Shown: one piece after another, positions 46,865-55,622 of the stretch
Numbering within the stretch: the stretch's first letter is position 1
How the letters are laid out: each line of letters starts with the position of its first letter
From: Achromobacter pulmonis
GTDB taxonomy: Bacteria > Pseudomonadota > Gammaproteobacteria > Burkholderiales > Burkholderiaceae_B
DNA length: 64,000 bases
Direction of reading: 5' to 3'
Assembly: GCF_002885955.2 (NCBI RefSeq)
Contig: NZ_POQS01000004.1
Coordinates: 86,466 to 150,465, forward strand
Notes under the pieces: model-generated
Told to the model about the DNA's origin: nothing
Seen by the model: the letters and a program-made list of their open reading frames with translations, nothing else
The model's database searches: none
Program-made: the position numbers and the translations under genes

Positions 46865-48055
46865 TTATTCCGGAGCCTGCATGCCCAGCGCCGCCGCCAC
46901 GCGGGCGGCGTCGTCGCGGGCCTGCTGCAAGGTGGGCGCCACGATGTTGATGTGGCCCATCTTGCGGCCGCGGCGCGCTTCGCGCTTGCCGTACAGGTGC
47001 AGCTTGGCGGTGGGCACGGCCAGCGCGGCGGCCCAGTCGGGCTCGCGCTGCGTGGTGGCGGTGGCCGACGGATACCAGATGTCGCCCAGGATGTTCAGCA
47101 TGACCGCGGGCGCCAGCAGGTCGGTGCCGCCCAGCGGCAGGCCGGCCATGGCGCGCGCCTGCTGCTCGAACTGGCTGGTGAGGCAGGCGTCCATGGTGTA
47201 GTGGCCGCTGTTGTGCGGGCGCGGCGCGATTTCGTTGACGATCAGGCTGCCGTCCTGGAGCACGAAGAATTCCACGCACAGCACGCCGTGGTAGCCCAGG
47301 CCCTGCGCGATGGCCTGCGCCGCCTCGGTGGCGCGGGCCTGGCGTTCGGCATGGGCCGCGTCCTGCTGGACCGGCGCGGCGGTGGAGACCGCCAGGATGC
47401 CGTCGCGGTGCACGTTGCGCGCCACCGGAAACACCATGCTGGCGCCGTCGAAGCCGCGCGCCAGGACCACCGAGATTTCGTAGTCCAGCGGCATCAGCGC
47501 TTCCAGCACGCAGGCCACGCCGCCGAATTCGGCGAAGGCGGCCAGCGCCTCGTCGCGCGTGGCGATGCGGGCCTGGCCCTTGCCGTCATAGCCCAGCCGG
47601 GCCACCTTGAGGATGCCCGGGAACAGGCTGTCCGGCGCGGCGCGCAGATCGGCTTCGCTGCGGATGGCGGCGTGCGGCGCCACGGCGATGCCCTGGGCGG
47701 CGATGAAGGTTTTTTCGGCGATGCGGTCCTGCACGATGGCCACGGCGTCGCCGGCCGGGCTGACGCGGCAGCGGGTGGCCAGCGTGCGCAGGCTGTCGGC
47801 CGGCACGTTCTCGAATTCGGTGGTCACGGCCTGACAGGTGGCGGCCAGGCGGGCCAGGCCGTCCTCGTCGTCGTAGGCGGCCTGGATGTGCAGGTCGGCC
47901 ACCATGCCGGCCGGGCACTCGGCGGCGGGGTCCAGCACCGCGACCTTGTAGCCCAGGCTTTGCGCCGCGTGGCAGAACATGCGGCCCAGCTGGCCGCCTC
48001 CCAGCAGGCCCAGCCAGCCGCCGGGGGCAATCGTGTAAGCAGTGGAATGAGTCAT
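46865..48055 (-). CDS. purK: N5-carboxyaminoimidazole ribonucleotide synthase
   Basis: A 396-residue ATP-grasp enzyme of purine synthesis converting AIR, bicarbonate and ATP to N5-CAIR. GLLGGGQLGRMF (residues 16-27), ILKVARLGYDGKGQ and the ATP-grasp metal block NEIAPRPHNSGHYTMD are visible. It follows purE by 5 bases; purE, purK and sua5 form one transcript. No regulatory motif (PurR) is apparent upstream. Confidence 0.96.
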   Translation of the reverse strand: MTHSTAYTIAPGGWLGLLGGGQLGRMFCHAAQSLGYKVAVLDPAAECPAGMVADLHIQAAYDDEDGLARLAATCQAVTTEFENVPADSLRTLATRCRVSPAGDAVAIVQDRIAEKTFIAAQGIAVAPHAAIRSEADLRAAPDSLFPGILKVARLGYDGKGQARIATRDEALAAFAEFGGVACVLEALMPLDYEISVVLARGFDGASMVFPVARNVHRDGILAVSTAAPVQQDAAHAERQARATEAAQAIAQGLGYHGVLCVEFFVLQDGSLIVNEIAPRPHNSGHYTMDACLTSQFEQQARAMAGLPLGGTDLLAPAVMLNILGDIWYPSATATTQREPDWAAALAVPTAKLHLYGKREARRGRKMGHINIVAPTLQQARDDAARVAAALGMQAPE

Positions 48056-48060
48056 TCTGA

Positions 48061-48576
48061 TCAGGCCTCGGGCGGAACCTTCATAGCGCGCGCGGCCTCG
48101 GTCTGGCGGGCGCGGAACGCCACCAGCTTCTGGTGCAGGCCGGCGTCGGTGGCGGCCAGGGTGGCGATGACGTGCAGCGCGGCGTTGGCGGCGCCGGCTT
48201 CGCCGATGGCGAAGGTGGCCACCGGCACGCCCTTGGGCATCTGCACGATGGACAGCAGCGAGTCTTCGCCGCGCAGGTACTTGGACGGCACCGGCACGCC
48301 GAACACCGGCACTTCGGTCAGCGCCGCCATCATGCCCGGCAGGTGCGCCGCGCCGCCGGCGCCGGCGATGATGCCGCGCAGCCCGCGGGCGTGGGCGGCG
48401 GCGCCGTACTCGGCCATGTCCTGGGGCATGCGGTGCGCGGAAATCACGCGCGCCTCGCAGGGCACGCCGAAGTCCTCCAGCATGGCGACCGCGTGTTTCA
48501 TGACCTCCCAATCGCTGGAAGAACCCATAATCACGCCCACCACGGGGGTGGCCTCTGCGGAAGTCTTGGCTGTCAT
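48061..48576 (-). CDS. purE: N5-CAIR mutase
   Basis: A 171-residue class I PurE that converts N5-CAIR to CAIR. The signature [17 protein letters not shown] (residues 13-29), the substrate loop SAHRMPQDM and the [16 protein letters not shown] block are present. The first twelve residues are an extra N-terminal tail. It is the first gene of the purEK-sua5 unit. The 106 bases upstream (48577-48682) contain its promoter but no clear hexamers. Confidence 0.96.
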   Translation of the reverse strand: MTAKTSAEATPVVGVIMGSSSDWEVMKHAVAMLEDFGVPCEARVISAHRMPQDMAEYGAAAHARGLRGIIAGAGGAAHLPGMMAALTEVPVFGVPVPSKYLRGEDSLLSIVQMPKGVPVATFAIGEAGAANAALHVIATLAATDAGLHQKLVAFRARQTEAARAMKVPPEA

Positions 48577-48682
48577 AACCGGTGTCTGAAGTTGAGACCG
48601 CGGCGCCAGGGCCGCGGCAAGGTCGGAAGGACCGCGGAACCAGGCCGCGAAACCGGCTATTTTACCCGTCCGGGGCGGGACG

Positions 48683-49255
48683 CTAGCGGGGCGAGCCGGA
48701 ATCCAGCAACAGATAGGTGGTGGGGTCGTCCGGGCAGGGTCCGAAGCCGCATTCCAGCGTGGTGGCCCCGACGTTGGCCAGCACCGCGATGAAGAACAGG
48801 GCCATGACCACGATGCCGATGGCCGGCAGCGGCTTTTTCAGCATGCTGTCGCCCCACTTGCGGTCCACCGACAGCATCACCGCGCAGAACACGATGATGG
48901 CCACGAAGGCGATGAAGGCCCAGGTGTAGAAATGCAGGCCCATGAAGGGCTCGCCGTAGCCCGGGTCGCCCGGCATGATGTGCAGCAGCACCTGGCGGCC
49001 CGAGGCCAGCATGCCGCCCAGCGCGCCGGCGATGCTCATCGCGTAGTGCATCGGCGACGGGCCCATGCGCAGGTTCAGCAGAAAACCCACGCCAGCCATG
49101 ACCAGGGCCACGCGCTGCAACAGGCACAGCGGACACGGCAGCTCGCCATAGGCGAACTGCCAGAAAAAGGCCACGCCCAGCACGCCGGTGACGCCCAGCA
49201 GGGCCAGGCCGTTCAGGATGCGCGAGCCGCGCGCGGGATTGAGGGAGAAGATCAT
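48683..49255 (-). CDS. DsbB-type disulfide bond formation protein
   Basis: A 190-residue inner-membrane protein with about five hydrophobic helices. The redox pair C41-P-L-C44 follows the first helix ([12 protein letters not shown]), and a second pair C169/C174 (LECGFGPC) is near the C-terminus. It would pass electrons from DsbA-like partners to quinone. It differs in length and in the spacing of the second pair from enteric DsbB and is coupled to a DUF5993 membrane protein. Confidence 0.85.
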   Translation of the reverse strand: MIFSLNPARGSRILNGLALLGVTGVLGVAFFWQFAYGELPCPLCLLQRVALVMAGVGFLLNLRMGPSPMHYAMSIAGALGGMLASGRQVLLHIMPGDPGYGEPFMGLHFYTWAFIAFVAIIVFCAVMLSVDRKWGDSMLKKPLPAIGIVVMALFFIAVLANVGATTLECGFGPCPDDPTTYLLLDSGSPR

Positions 49256-49265
49256 GCGCCCGCCC

Positions 49266-49424
49266 TCAGAACGACAGCGCCAGCGGGCTGGTCATGTGGT
49301 ACTGGCACCAGGCGGCGTAGATCGCGAGGGTGAGCAGCCAGAAGGTCACGCAGGGGCGGCGCTTTCCTAGCATCCCGAACCACACTGCGACCAGGCCGGT
49401 CAGGAAAGGCAGCATCATTACCAT
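49266..49424 (-). CDS. DUF5993 family small membrane protein
   Basis: A 52-residue protein from ATG 49424 (MVMMLPFLTGLVAVWFGMLG) with GGAGCG 10 bases before it. Two hydrophobic helices (residues 3-18 and 25-40) flank the charged loop GKRRP, and a single Cys lies in AAWCQYHM. It is 10 bases upstream of the DsbB-like gene. The pair resembles DUF5993/DsbB-like neighbours seen in other betaproteobacteria; its function is unknown. Confidence 0.75.
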   Translation of the reverse strand: MVMMLPFLTGLVAVWFGMLGKRRPCVTFWLLTLAIYAAWCQYHMTSPLALSF

Positions 49425-49491
49425 ACGTAGCGCTCCTGTCTGGGTCGCGGTGAAGTATAGCGTAACAATGCGCAATAAATGTTATCGGAAT

Positions 49492-49980
49492 TCAGGCCGA
49501 ATCCGGTCCGTCACTCGGCACGCCCAGGCGGCGCACCACGCGCTCCAGCACCTGGTACAGCAGCTCCACGTCTTCGGCGCCCACCAGGCTCTCGATTTCC
49601 GCGTAGGTGGATTCCGAATGCGGCGCGATCTCGGCCACGATCATGCAGCCCGCCTCCGTCAGGCCGAACTCCGCGCCGCGCAGGTCGTCGTTCAGGCGGC
49701 TCCTGTGTATCAGTTCCTTGGCCTCCAGCGTCTTCAACAGGCGCGACAGGCTGGGCATGCTGATGAAGGTCATCTGCGCCATTTCCATGGGCCGCAGGCT
49801 GCGTCCGGCCGCCGACATGGCGCGCAGCACCCGCCACTGCTGCTCCGTCAGTCCGTGCTCGCGCAGCATGGGGCGAAAGCGCACCATGACCGACTCGCGG
49901 GCCTGGAGCAAGGCCATCGGCAGGGAGCGGGAAAACGAGCGCAGGGGTCGGGATGCGGCGGGGGTCTGGGGTTCTGTCAT
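49492..49980 (-). CDS. hpaR: MarR-family repressor HpaR
   Basis: A 162-residue MarR protein that represses homoprotocatechuate catabolism in the absence of the aromatic. The segment LPMALLQARESVMVRFRPML followed by HGLTEQQWRVLRAM and ISMPSLSRLLKTLEAKELIHR is close to HpaR/HpcR. The start ATG 49980 is used; the longer frame is shared with hpaI in another phase. It is the last gene of the hpa unit, 80 bases after hpaI, with its own putative operator TTGTATACAA between. Confidence 0.87.
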   Translation of the reverse strand: MTEPQTPAASRPLRSFSRSLPMALLQARESVMVRFRPMLREHGLTEQQWRVLRAMSAAGRSLRPMEMAQMTFISMPSLSRLLKTLEAKELIHRSRLNDDLRGAEFGLTEAGCMIVAEIAPHSESTYAEIESLVGAEDVELLYQVLERVVRRLGVPSDGPDSA

Positions 49981-50005
49981 GGCAATGGCGCAAGGGAGCG
50001 CCAAA

Positions 50006-50015
50006 TTGTATACAA
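50006..50015. promoter_or_regulatory. TTGTATACAA palindrome before hpaR
   Basis: A 10-bp perfect palindrome 26 bases upstream of the hpaR start codon, in the 80-base hpaI-hpaR gap. It is of the size and kind bound by MarR dimers and could serve autoregulation. The sequence differs from the operator at 58076. Confidence 0.4.
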
Positions 50016-50060
50016 GCGGGCCATGACATGGGCCCGGGCGGCCGGGCGGCGCGATTCCGG

Positions 50061-50897
50061 TCAATACGCGCCCCCCTGCGGCGCCGGCTGCGCGCGCTTG
50101 TAGCGGCCGGCCAGGGCGCTGGTGGCCTGCACCAGCAGGCGGGTATCCAGGCCCACGGCCACGAAGCTGCAGCCCAGATCCAGGTAATGGCGGGCCTGCG
50201 CTTCGTCGGCGGTCAGGATGCCGGCGGCCTTGCCGGCCCGTTGGATGCGCGCGATCGCGTCGCCGATCGCGGCCTGCACCTCGGCATGGCCGGGATCGCC
50301 CACGTGGCCCATGGCCGCGGACAGGTCGGCCGGGCCGATGAACACGCCGTCCACGCCGTCGGTCGCGGCAATGGCGTCCAGGTTCCGCAGGCCTTCGAGC
50401 GTCTCCACCTGCACCAGCACGCAGACCTGGGCGTTGGCTTCGTGGTAGTAGGCCGCGCGGCGCCCCCAGGCCGACGCGCGCGCGCCGCCCATGCCGCGTA
50501 TGCCGCCCTGGCCGTCGTTCTGCGGGTAGCGCGCCGCGCGCACGATGCGCGCGGCCTGCTGCGCCGTGTCGACCATGGGCACCAGCAGCGTCTGCGCGCC
50601 CACGTCCAGGTACTGCTTGATCAGCATTTCGCCGACCTCGCCGTGCCCCATGGGCACGCGGGCGATGGGATCGACGCCGGGATAGGCGGCGATGGCCTGC
50701 AGCTGCGACAGCAGGGTCAGCGTGTCGTTGGGGCCGTGCTCGCCGTCGATCAGCAGCCAGTCGAAACCGGCGCCGGCGCAGATCTCCGCCGAGTACGGGC
50801 TGCCCAGGCCCAGCCACAACCCGATCTGGGCCTGTTTCTGCGCGATGGCCGCCTTGAAGCGGTTGACGGGGGTTTGGGTTGGCGTGGTCATCGTCAT
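50061..50897 (-). CDS. hpaI: 4-Hydroxy-2-oxoheptanedioate aldolase
   Basis: A 278-residue class II (metal-dependent) aldolase cleaving 4-hydroxy-2-oxoheptanedioate to pyruvate and succinate semialdehyde. [30 protein letters not shown] and [16 protein letters not shown] carry the HpcH/HpaI metal ligands (Glu, Asp). It overlaps hpaH by 4 bases (ATGA), and is the last enzyme of the meta route. Confidence 0.93.
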   Translation of the reverse strand: MTMTTPTQTPVNRFKAAIAQKQAQIGLWLGLGSPYSAEICAGAGFDWLLIDGEHGPNDTLTLLSQLQAIAAYPGVDPIARVPMGHGEVGEMLIKQYLDVGAQTLLVPMVDTAQQAARIVRAARYPQNDGQGGIRGMGGARASAWGRRAAYYHEANAQVCVLVQVETLEGLRNLDAIAATDGVDGVFIGPADLSAAMGHVGDPGHAEVQAAIGDAIARIQRAGKAAGILTADEAQARHYLDLGCSFVAVGLDTRLLVQATSALAGRYKRAQPAPQGGAY

Positions 50898-51730
50898 GCT
50901 TTCATCCTGAAGCGCAGCGCGCCCAGCGGGCCGTAGTCGGCTTCGAACAGGTCGCCGGGCCGGGCGGCCACCGGCCGCGTGAACGATCCCGCCAGCACGA
51001 GCTGGCCGGGCTGCAGCGATTCGCCCCAGGGCGCCAGCTTGTTGGCCAGCCAGGCCACGCCGATCGCCGGATGGCCCTGCACGCCGGCGGCCAGGCCGGT
51101 TTCCTCCACCGCCCCGTTCTGGCGCAGCACGGCGCCGCACCAGGGCAGGTCCAGCGAGGCCGGCGCGGCGCGGCGCGCGCCGACCACGATGCCGGCATTG
51201 GCCGCGTTATCGCTGATGGTGTCGTACACCTTGCGCATCGCCTTGGTGTGGCGGTCGAACTGCTCGATGCGCGCATCGATGATCTCGATGGCCGGCGTCA
51301 CGTATTCGGTGGCGGCCAGCACGTCGTCCAGCGTCACTTCCTTGCCGCCGGGCAGGCCGGGGCCGGCCAGCGGCGCCTTGAGCACGAAGGCCAGCTCCAC
51401 TTCCACGCGCGGGGCGATGAAGTTGCCGAACGGAATGTCCAGCACCTGCCCTTCGGTGCAGGTGTAGAGCATGGAGTCCAGCAGCGTGCCGTAATCGGGC
51501 TCGTCGATCTGGCTGGCGATCTGCATGGCGCGCGAGGTCAGGCCGATCTTATGGCCGATGACCTTGCGGCCCGCGGCGGTCTGCATGCGCACCCATTCGC
51601 GCGACACGCGGTAGCCGTCCTCGACCGTCATGTCGGGAAAGCGCTTGGAGAAATGTTCGATCTGCTGGCGCGATTTCTGGCTCTGGTCGAGTTCCTGCGC
51701 GAGCCGGGTCAGGAGTTCTGCGGAAAACAT
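50894..51730 (-). CDS. hpaH: 2-Oxo-hept-4-ene-1,7-dioate hydratase
   Basis: A 278-residue hydratase of the FAH-like MhpD/HpcG family that adds water to the dienoate product. Family blocks: [26 protein letters not shown] (metal-ligand Glu residues) and [10 protein letters not shown]. It lies between hpaF and hpaI in the minus-strand operon, 3 bases after hpaF. Confidence 0.93.
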   Translation of the reverse strand: MFSAELLTRLAQELDQSQKSRQQIEHFSKRFPDMTVEDGYRVSREWVRMQTAAGRKVIGHKIGLTSRAMQIASQIDEPDYGTLLDSMLYTCTEGQVLDIPFGNFIAPRVEVELAFVLKAPLAGPGLPGGKEVTLDDVLAATEYVTPAIEIIDARIEQFDRHTKAMRKVYDTISDNAANAGIVVGARRAAPASLDLPWCGAVLRQNGAVEETGLAAGVQGHPAIGVAWLANKLAPWGESLQPGQLVLAGSFTRPVAARPGDLFEADYGPLGALRFRMKA

Positions 51731-51733
51731 GGA

Positions 51734-52174
51734 TTATTTCTTCGTGAACAAGGGATGCAGGGTGCTGTGCTTGGCGTCGTAGACCTGGCCCGGCGCTTCG
51801 TCGACCTGCACCGTCAGGCCCAGGTGCTTGCGCGGATCGGAGAACAGCGGCGCCAGGTGCTTTCGGGCGCTGCCCGCGATCGCGTCGCCGGCGGCCCGCC
51901 TGACGGCGTCGGAGCGGCCCGCGCCCATGCGCAGGTTGACGTAGACGAAACCGTAGTCGCCGTCGCCGCCGGCGGCCCGGCCCGCGGCGCCGCCGTCGGC
52001 CACGGCGTAATGCGGCGCCGGATAGGCGTAGACGCGCGTGCCGCCGGTGGGAAAGACCTGGCTGCCGTCTTCGGCGCGCACGGTGAGCATGGCGTCGGCG
52101 ACGGCCCGGCACAGGCCGCCCATGTCGGCCTGCGCTTCGAGGTTGCCGGTATAGAGGATGACGACGTGAGGCAT
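51734..52174 (-). CDS. hpaF: 5-Carboxymethyl-2-hydroxymuconate isomerase
   Basis: A 146-residue tautomerase-superfamily enzyme; after Met removal Pro1 (PHVVILYTGN) is the catalytic base. It isomerises CHM to the substrate of HpaG. It is about 20 residues longer than enteric HpaF because of an Ala/Gly-rich segment (residues 59-73, ADGGAAGRAAGGDGD). It sits 4 bases after hpaD. Confidence 0.9.
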   Translation of the reverse strand: MPHVVILYTGNLEAQADMGGLCRAVADAMLTVRAEDGSQVFPTGGTRVYAYPAPHYAVADGGAAGRAAGGDGDYGFVYVNLRMGAGRSDAVRRAAGDAIAGSARKHLAPLFSDPRKHLGLTVQVDEAPGQVYDAKHSTLHPLFTKK

Positions 52175-52178
52175 GGCG

Positions 52179-53096
52179 TCAGAGCCTCCCCGCCGGCGCG
52201 GCGCCGGCCGTGGCCTGCGCCGCGGGAATGGCGGCGCCGTCCTGCGGCGTCACCGGAAAGACCGCGTTGACCTGCCCCGTGCCCGAGGCTGCGAAGTACG
52301 GCGTCACGAGGTCGGCCCGGCCGTCGTAGTCCGACCAGCCCAGCGCGCCCAGCAGCATGGCCGTGTCGTGCATGAAGCCTTCGCCGTGGCCCTTGGCCGC
52401 GTACTCGGGCAGCATGCCGCAGAAGGCCTTCCATTCGCCGGCCTGCCACATGCGCAGCACTTCGCGGTCCAGCTGTTCCAGGAACGGACTCCAGATCCTG
52501 AACGCGAAGTCGGGCGCCTGCCCGTTCTGCGCGAAGCGGTGCGACAGCGAGCCGCTGGCCAGGACGGCCACCGTGCCGTCGTACTTGTCCTCAATGGCGC
52601 GCCGGATCGCCCAGCCCAGGCGGGCGCTGTCGTTCAGGTAATGGACCGTGCACATGGCGGAGACCGAGACCACCTTGAACTGCCGGTCCGCGTTCATGTA
52701 GCGCATGGGCACCAGCGTTCCGTACTCGGGATCGAGCGTGGTGGCGTCGTGCGCCAACGTCTCCACGCCGAACGCGTTGGCCGTCTCGGCCAGCAGCTTG
52801 CCCAGCGCCGGGTTGCCGGGAAACTCGAAGCCCATGTTGCTGATGAAGTGCGGCAGCTCGTTGCTGGTGTACAGGCCCTTGAAGTTCGGCGCGCAGTTGA
52901 TGTGGTAGCCGGCGTTGACCAGCCAGTGCGTGTCGAACACCACGATGGTGTCGACGCCGGCCTCGCGGCAGCGCCGGCCGATCTCCGTCAGGCCGTCGAT
53001 GGCGTCCTGGCGCGTGCCCTTGCGCGGGCCGTCCTGTTCGCTCAGATAGATGGATGGAACATGCGTGACCTTGGCTGCGAGTGCTAGCTTACCCAT
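52179..53096 (-). CDS. hpaD: 3,4-Dihydroxyphenylacetate 2,3-dioxygenase
   Basis: A 305-residue type II (LigB-class) extradiol dioxygenase that opens homoprotocatechuate. The N-terminus KLALAAKVTHVPSIYLSEQD and VFDTHWLVNAGYHINC contain the His residues expected for iron binding, with a further conserved region LASGSLSHRF. It begins the run hpaD-F-H-I and starts 27 bases after the Bug gene. Confidence 0.92.
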   Translation of the reverse strand: MGKLALAAKVTHVPSIYLSEQDGPRKGTRQDAIDGLTEIGRRCREAGVDTIVVFDTHWLVNAGYHINCAPNFKGLYTSNELPHFISNMGFEFPGNPALGKLLAETANAFGVETLAHDATTLDPEYGTLVPMRYMNADRQFKVVSVSAMCTVHYLNDSARLGWAIRRAIEDKYDGTVAVLASGSLSHRFAQNGQAPDFAFRIWSPFLEQLDREVLRMWQAGEWKAFCGMLPEYAAKGHGEGFMHDTAMLLGALGWSDYDGRADLVTPYFAASGTGQVNAVFPVTPQDGAAIPAAQATAGAAPAGRL

Positions 53097-53123
53097 GATG
53101 GTTCCCTTGAAAACGATGGCGCG

Positions 53124-54098
53124 TCAGCCCGTGGTGATGTTGGCGCGCCGTATGATCTCACCGTATTTGCCGATCTCGCTGTGGACGAACTGCTCGAACT
53201 GCGCCACCGAGCCGGCCCGCGAGACCACGCCGCTCTTGGCGAAAACCTCCACCACGCCGGGCGCGGCCAGCGCCTTGTTGACTTCGGCGTTGACGCGCTG
53301 GACCACGGCGTCGGGCGTGCCCGCCGGCGCCAGCAGGCCCTGCCAGGAGTTCGACTCCAGGTCCACGCCCTGCTCGGCCAGCGTCGGCACGTCGGGCGCG
53401 AAGCGCGAACGCTGGCGCGTGGCCATGCCCAGGGCGACCAGCTTGCCGCTTTCGACGTGGCTGCGGAATTCCGACCAGTTGCCGAACATCACGCTGACCT
53501 GCCCGCCCAGCAGGTCGGTGAGCGCCGGGCCCTGGCCCTTGTAGGGCACGTGCACCATGTCCACGCCCATCATCTGGCACAGCAGCGCGCCGGCCAGGTG
53601 CGCCGAGGTGCCGTTGCCGAACGAGGCGTAGGTCAGCGTGTCGGGCTTGGCCAGCGCCGCCTGCTTGAGGTCGGCCAGGGTCTTCAGGCCGCTGGACGGA
53701 TGGGTGGCCAGCACGTGCTCGGACAGGCCCATCAGCGCCACGGGCTGCAGATCCTTGTCGGTGTCGTAGGGCAGTTTCTTGACCAGCGTCTTGTTGGCCG
53801 TGAAGCTGTTGGCCACGCAGACGAAGGTGTAGCCGTCGGCCGGCTGCTTGGCCACGTAGTCCACGCCGATCACCGTGCCCGCGCCGGGCTTGTTTTCCAC
53901 GACGACGCTCTGGCCCAGCTGCTTGCCCAGCTCGGCGCCGATCAGGCGCGCCACCATGTCGGTGGTGCCGCCCGGCGGAAACGGCACGACGACGCGCAGG
54001 GGCCTGGCCGGCCAGTCGCCGGACTGGGCGCGGCCCGGCCCGGCGGTAGCGGCCAGCGCGGCGGCGGAACAAAGCTGCAGAAAGTGGCGGCGTTGCAT
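53124..54098 (-). CDS. Bug-family binding protein in the hpa operon
   Basis: A 324-residue periplasmic binding protein. Signal peptide residues 1-24 (ends GRAQ), then RPLRVVVPFPPGGTTDMVARL, ENKPGAGTVIGVDYVAKQPADGYTF and YASFGNGTSAHLAGALL. It lies between hpaE and hpaD in the same direction, with AAGGAGA before the ATG at 54098. By position it probably binds 4-hydroxyphenylacetate or homoprotocatechuate; no TctAB genes are near. Confidence 0.92.
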   Translation of the reverse strand: MQRRHFLQLCSAAALAATAGPGRAQSGDWPARPLRVVVPFPPGGTTDMVARLIGAELGKQLGQSVVVENKPGAGTVIGVDYVAKQPADGYTFVCVANSFTANKTLVKKLPYDTDKDLQPVALMGLSEHVLATHPSSGLKTLADLKQAALAKPDTLTYASFGNGTSAHLAGALLCQMMGVDMVHVPYKGQGPALTDLLGGQVSVMFGNWSEFRSHVESGKLVALGMATRQRSRFAPDVPTLAEQGVDLESNSWQGLLAPAGTPDAVVQRVNAEVNKALAAPGVVEVFAKSGVVSRAGSVAQFEQFVHSEIGKYGEIIRRANITTG

Positions 54099-54136
54099 GG
54101 TTGTCTCCTTTATCGTGCTATCGGGATTTCAGACGC

Positions 54137-55594
54137 TCACGCGCCCCAGTGCGGAATAGGGTGCGAGCCGGTGGCGACGGCCACGTTCTTCGGTTCACAG
54201 AACACTTCGTAGCTCCAGGTGCCGCCTTCGCGGCCGGTGCCCGAGGCCTTGGTGCCGCCGAAAGGCTGGCGCAGGTCGCGCACGTTCTGGCTGTTGACGA
54301 AGCACATGCCGGCCTCGATGGCCGCGGCCACGCGGTGCGCACGGCCGACGTTCTCGGTCCAGACATAGCTGGACAGGCCATAGGCGGTGTCGTTGGCGAT
54401 GCGGATGGCGTCGGCCTCGTCCTTGAACGGAATCAGGCAGGCGACCGGCCCGAAGATCTCGTCCTGGGCGATCTTCATGCGGTTGTCCACGTCGGCGAAG
54501 ACAGTGGGCGCGACGAAGTTGCCGTGCCTGACGCGGTCGGGCACCGCCGGGGCGTCCAGGCCGCCGCACAGCATGGAGGCGCCCTCTTTCTGCCCGAGTT
54601 CGATATAGCTGCGCACCTTGGCCAGGTGGCCGCGGGAAATCATGGGGCCGATGATGGTCTGCTCGTCCAGCGGATCGCCCACGCTCACGCGCCGGGCGCG
54701 GGCCACGAACTTCTCCACGAACCCGGCGTAGACGCCCTGCTGCACCAGGATGCGGCTGCCGGCGGTGCAGCGCTCGCCGTTGTTGGAGAAGATCATGAAC
54801 ACGGCGGCGTCCAGCGCGCGGTCCAGGTCGGCGTCGTCGAAGATCACGAAGGGGCTCTTGCCGCCCAGCTCCATGCTGTATTTCTTCAGGCCGGCGGCCT
54901 GCACGATGCGATTGCCCGTGGCGGTCGAGCCGGTGAACGAAATGGCGCGCACGCCCGGATGCACGCACAGCGGCTCGCCCGCTTCCTTGCCATAGCCGTG
55001 CACCACGTTGAGCACGCCGGCCGGGATGCCGGCTTCCAGCGCCAGCTCGCCCAGGCGCGCCGCGGTCAGCGGCGAAAGCTCGCTCATCTTGAGCACCGCG
55101 GTATTGCCGAAAGCCAGGCAGGGCGCGACCTTCCAGGTGGACGTCATGAACGGCACGTTCCACGGCGAGATCAGCGCGCACACGCCCACCGGATGGAACA
55201 GCGTGTAGTTAAGGTGCGTGGAAGTGGGATAGGTGTGGCCGTCCACCCGCGTGCACATCTCGGCGAAGTAATGGAAGTTGTCGGCCGCGCGGGGCACCAG
55301 CTGCTTGCCGGTCTGGCTGATCGTCTGGCCGGTGTCGTTGGTCTCGGTCTGCGAGATCTCCGGCACGTGCCGGGTGATCAGCTCGCCCAGCTTGTGCATG
55401 AGCCTGGCGCGCTCGGCCGCGGGCCTGGCCGCCCAGGCGGGAAAGGCTTCCTGCGCGGCCCGCACGGCGGCGTCGACTTCGGCCTCGCCGCCGGCGGCGA
55501 CTTCCGCCAGCACGTCCTGGGTGGCGGGATTGACGGTTTCGAAATAATTCTTGCCGGCAACGATCTTGCCGTTGATCAGGTGATCGATTTTCAT
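54137..55594 (-). CDS. hpaE: 5-Carboxymethyl-2-hydroxymuconate semialdehyde dehydrogenase
   Basis: A 485-residue NAD-dependent aldehyde dehydrogenase oxidising the ring-cleavage semialdehyde. Catalytic residues are E242 (MELGGKSP) and C276 (NNGERCTAGS), with the ALDH blocks SPWNVPFM and FTGSTATGNRI. Length and C-terminal sequence (KASGTGREGGTWSYEVF) match HpaE/HpcC. It is flanked by two Bug genes in the operon. Confidence 0.94.
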   Translation of the reverse strand: MKIDHLINGKIVAGKNYFETVNPATQDVLAEVAAGGEAEVDAAVRAAQEAFPAWAARPAAERARLMHKLGELITRHVPEISQTETNDTGQTISQTGKQLVPRAADNFHYFAEMCTRVDGHTYPTSTHLNYTLFHPVGVCALISPWNVPFMTSTWKVAPCLAFGNTAVLKMSELSPLTAARLGELALEAGIPAGVLNVVHGYGKEAGEPLCVHPGVRAISFTGSTATGNRIVQAAGLKKYSMELGGKSPFVIFDDADLDRALDAAVFMIFSNNGERCTAGSRILVQQGVYAGFVEKFVARARRVSVGDPLDEQTIIGPMISRGHLAKVRSYIELGQKEGASMLCGGLDAPAVPDRVRHGNFVAPTVFADVDNRMKIAQDEIFGPVACLIPFKDEADAIRIANDTAYGLSSYVWTENVGRAHRVAAAIEAGMCFVNSQNVRDLRQPFGGTKASGTGREGGTWSYEVFCEPKNVAVATGSHPIPHWGA

Positions 55595-55622
55595 GGCTTC
55601 TCTTGCGTGATACGGGCGATAT

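Noticed and set aside
48577..48682. Purine riboswitch or PurR box before purE
   Set aside because: No purine aptamer pattern or ACGCAAACGT-like box is visible in these 106 bases.
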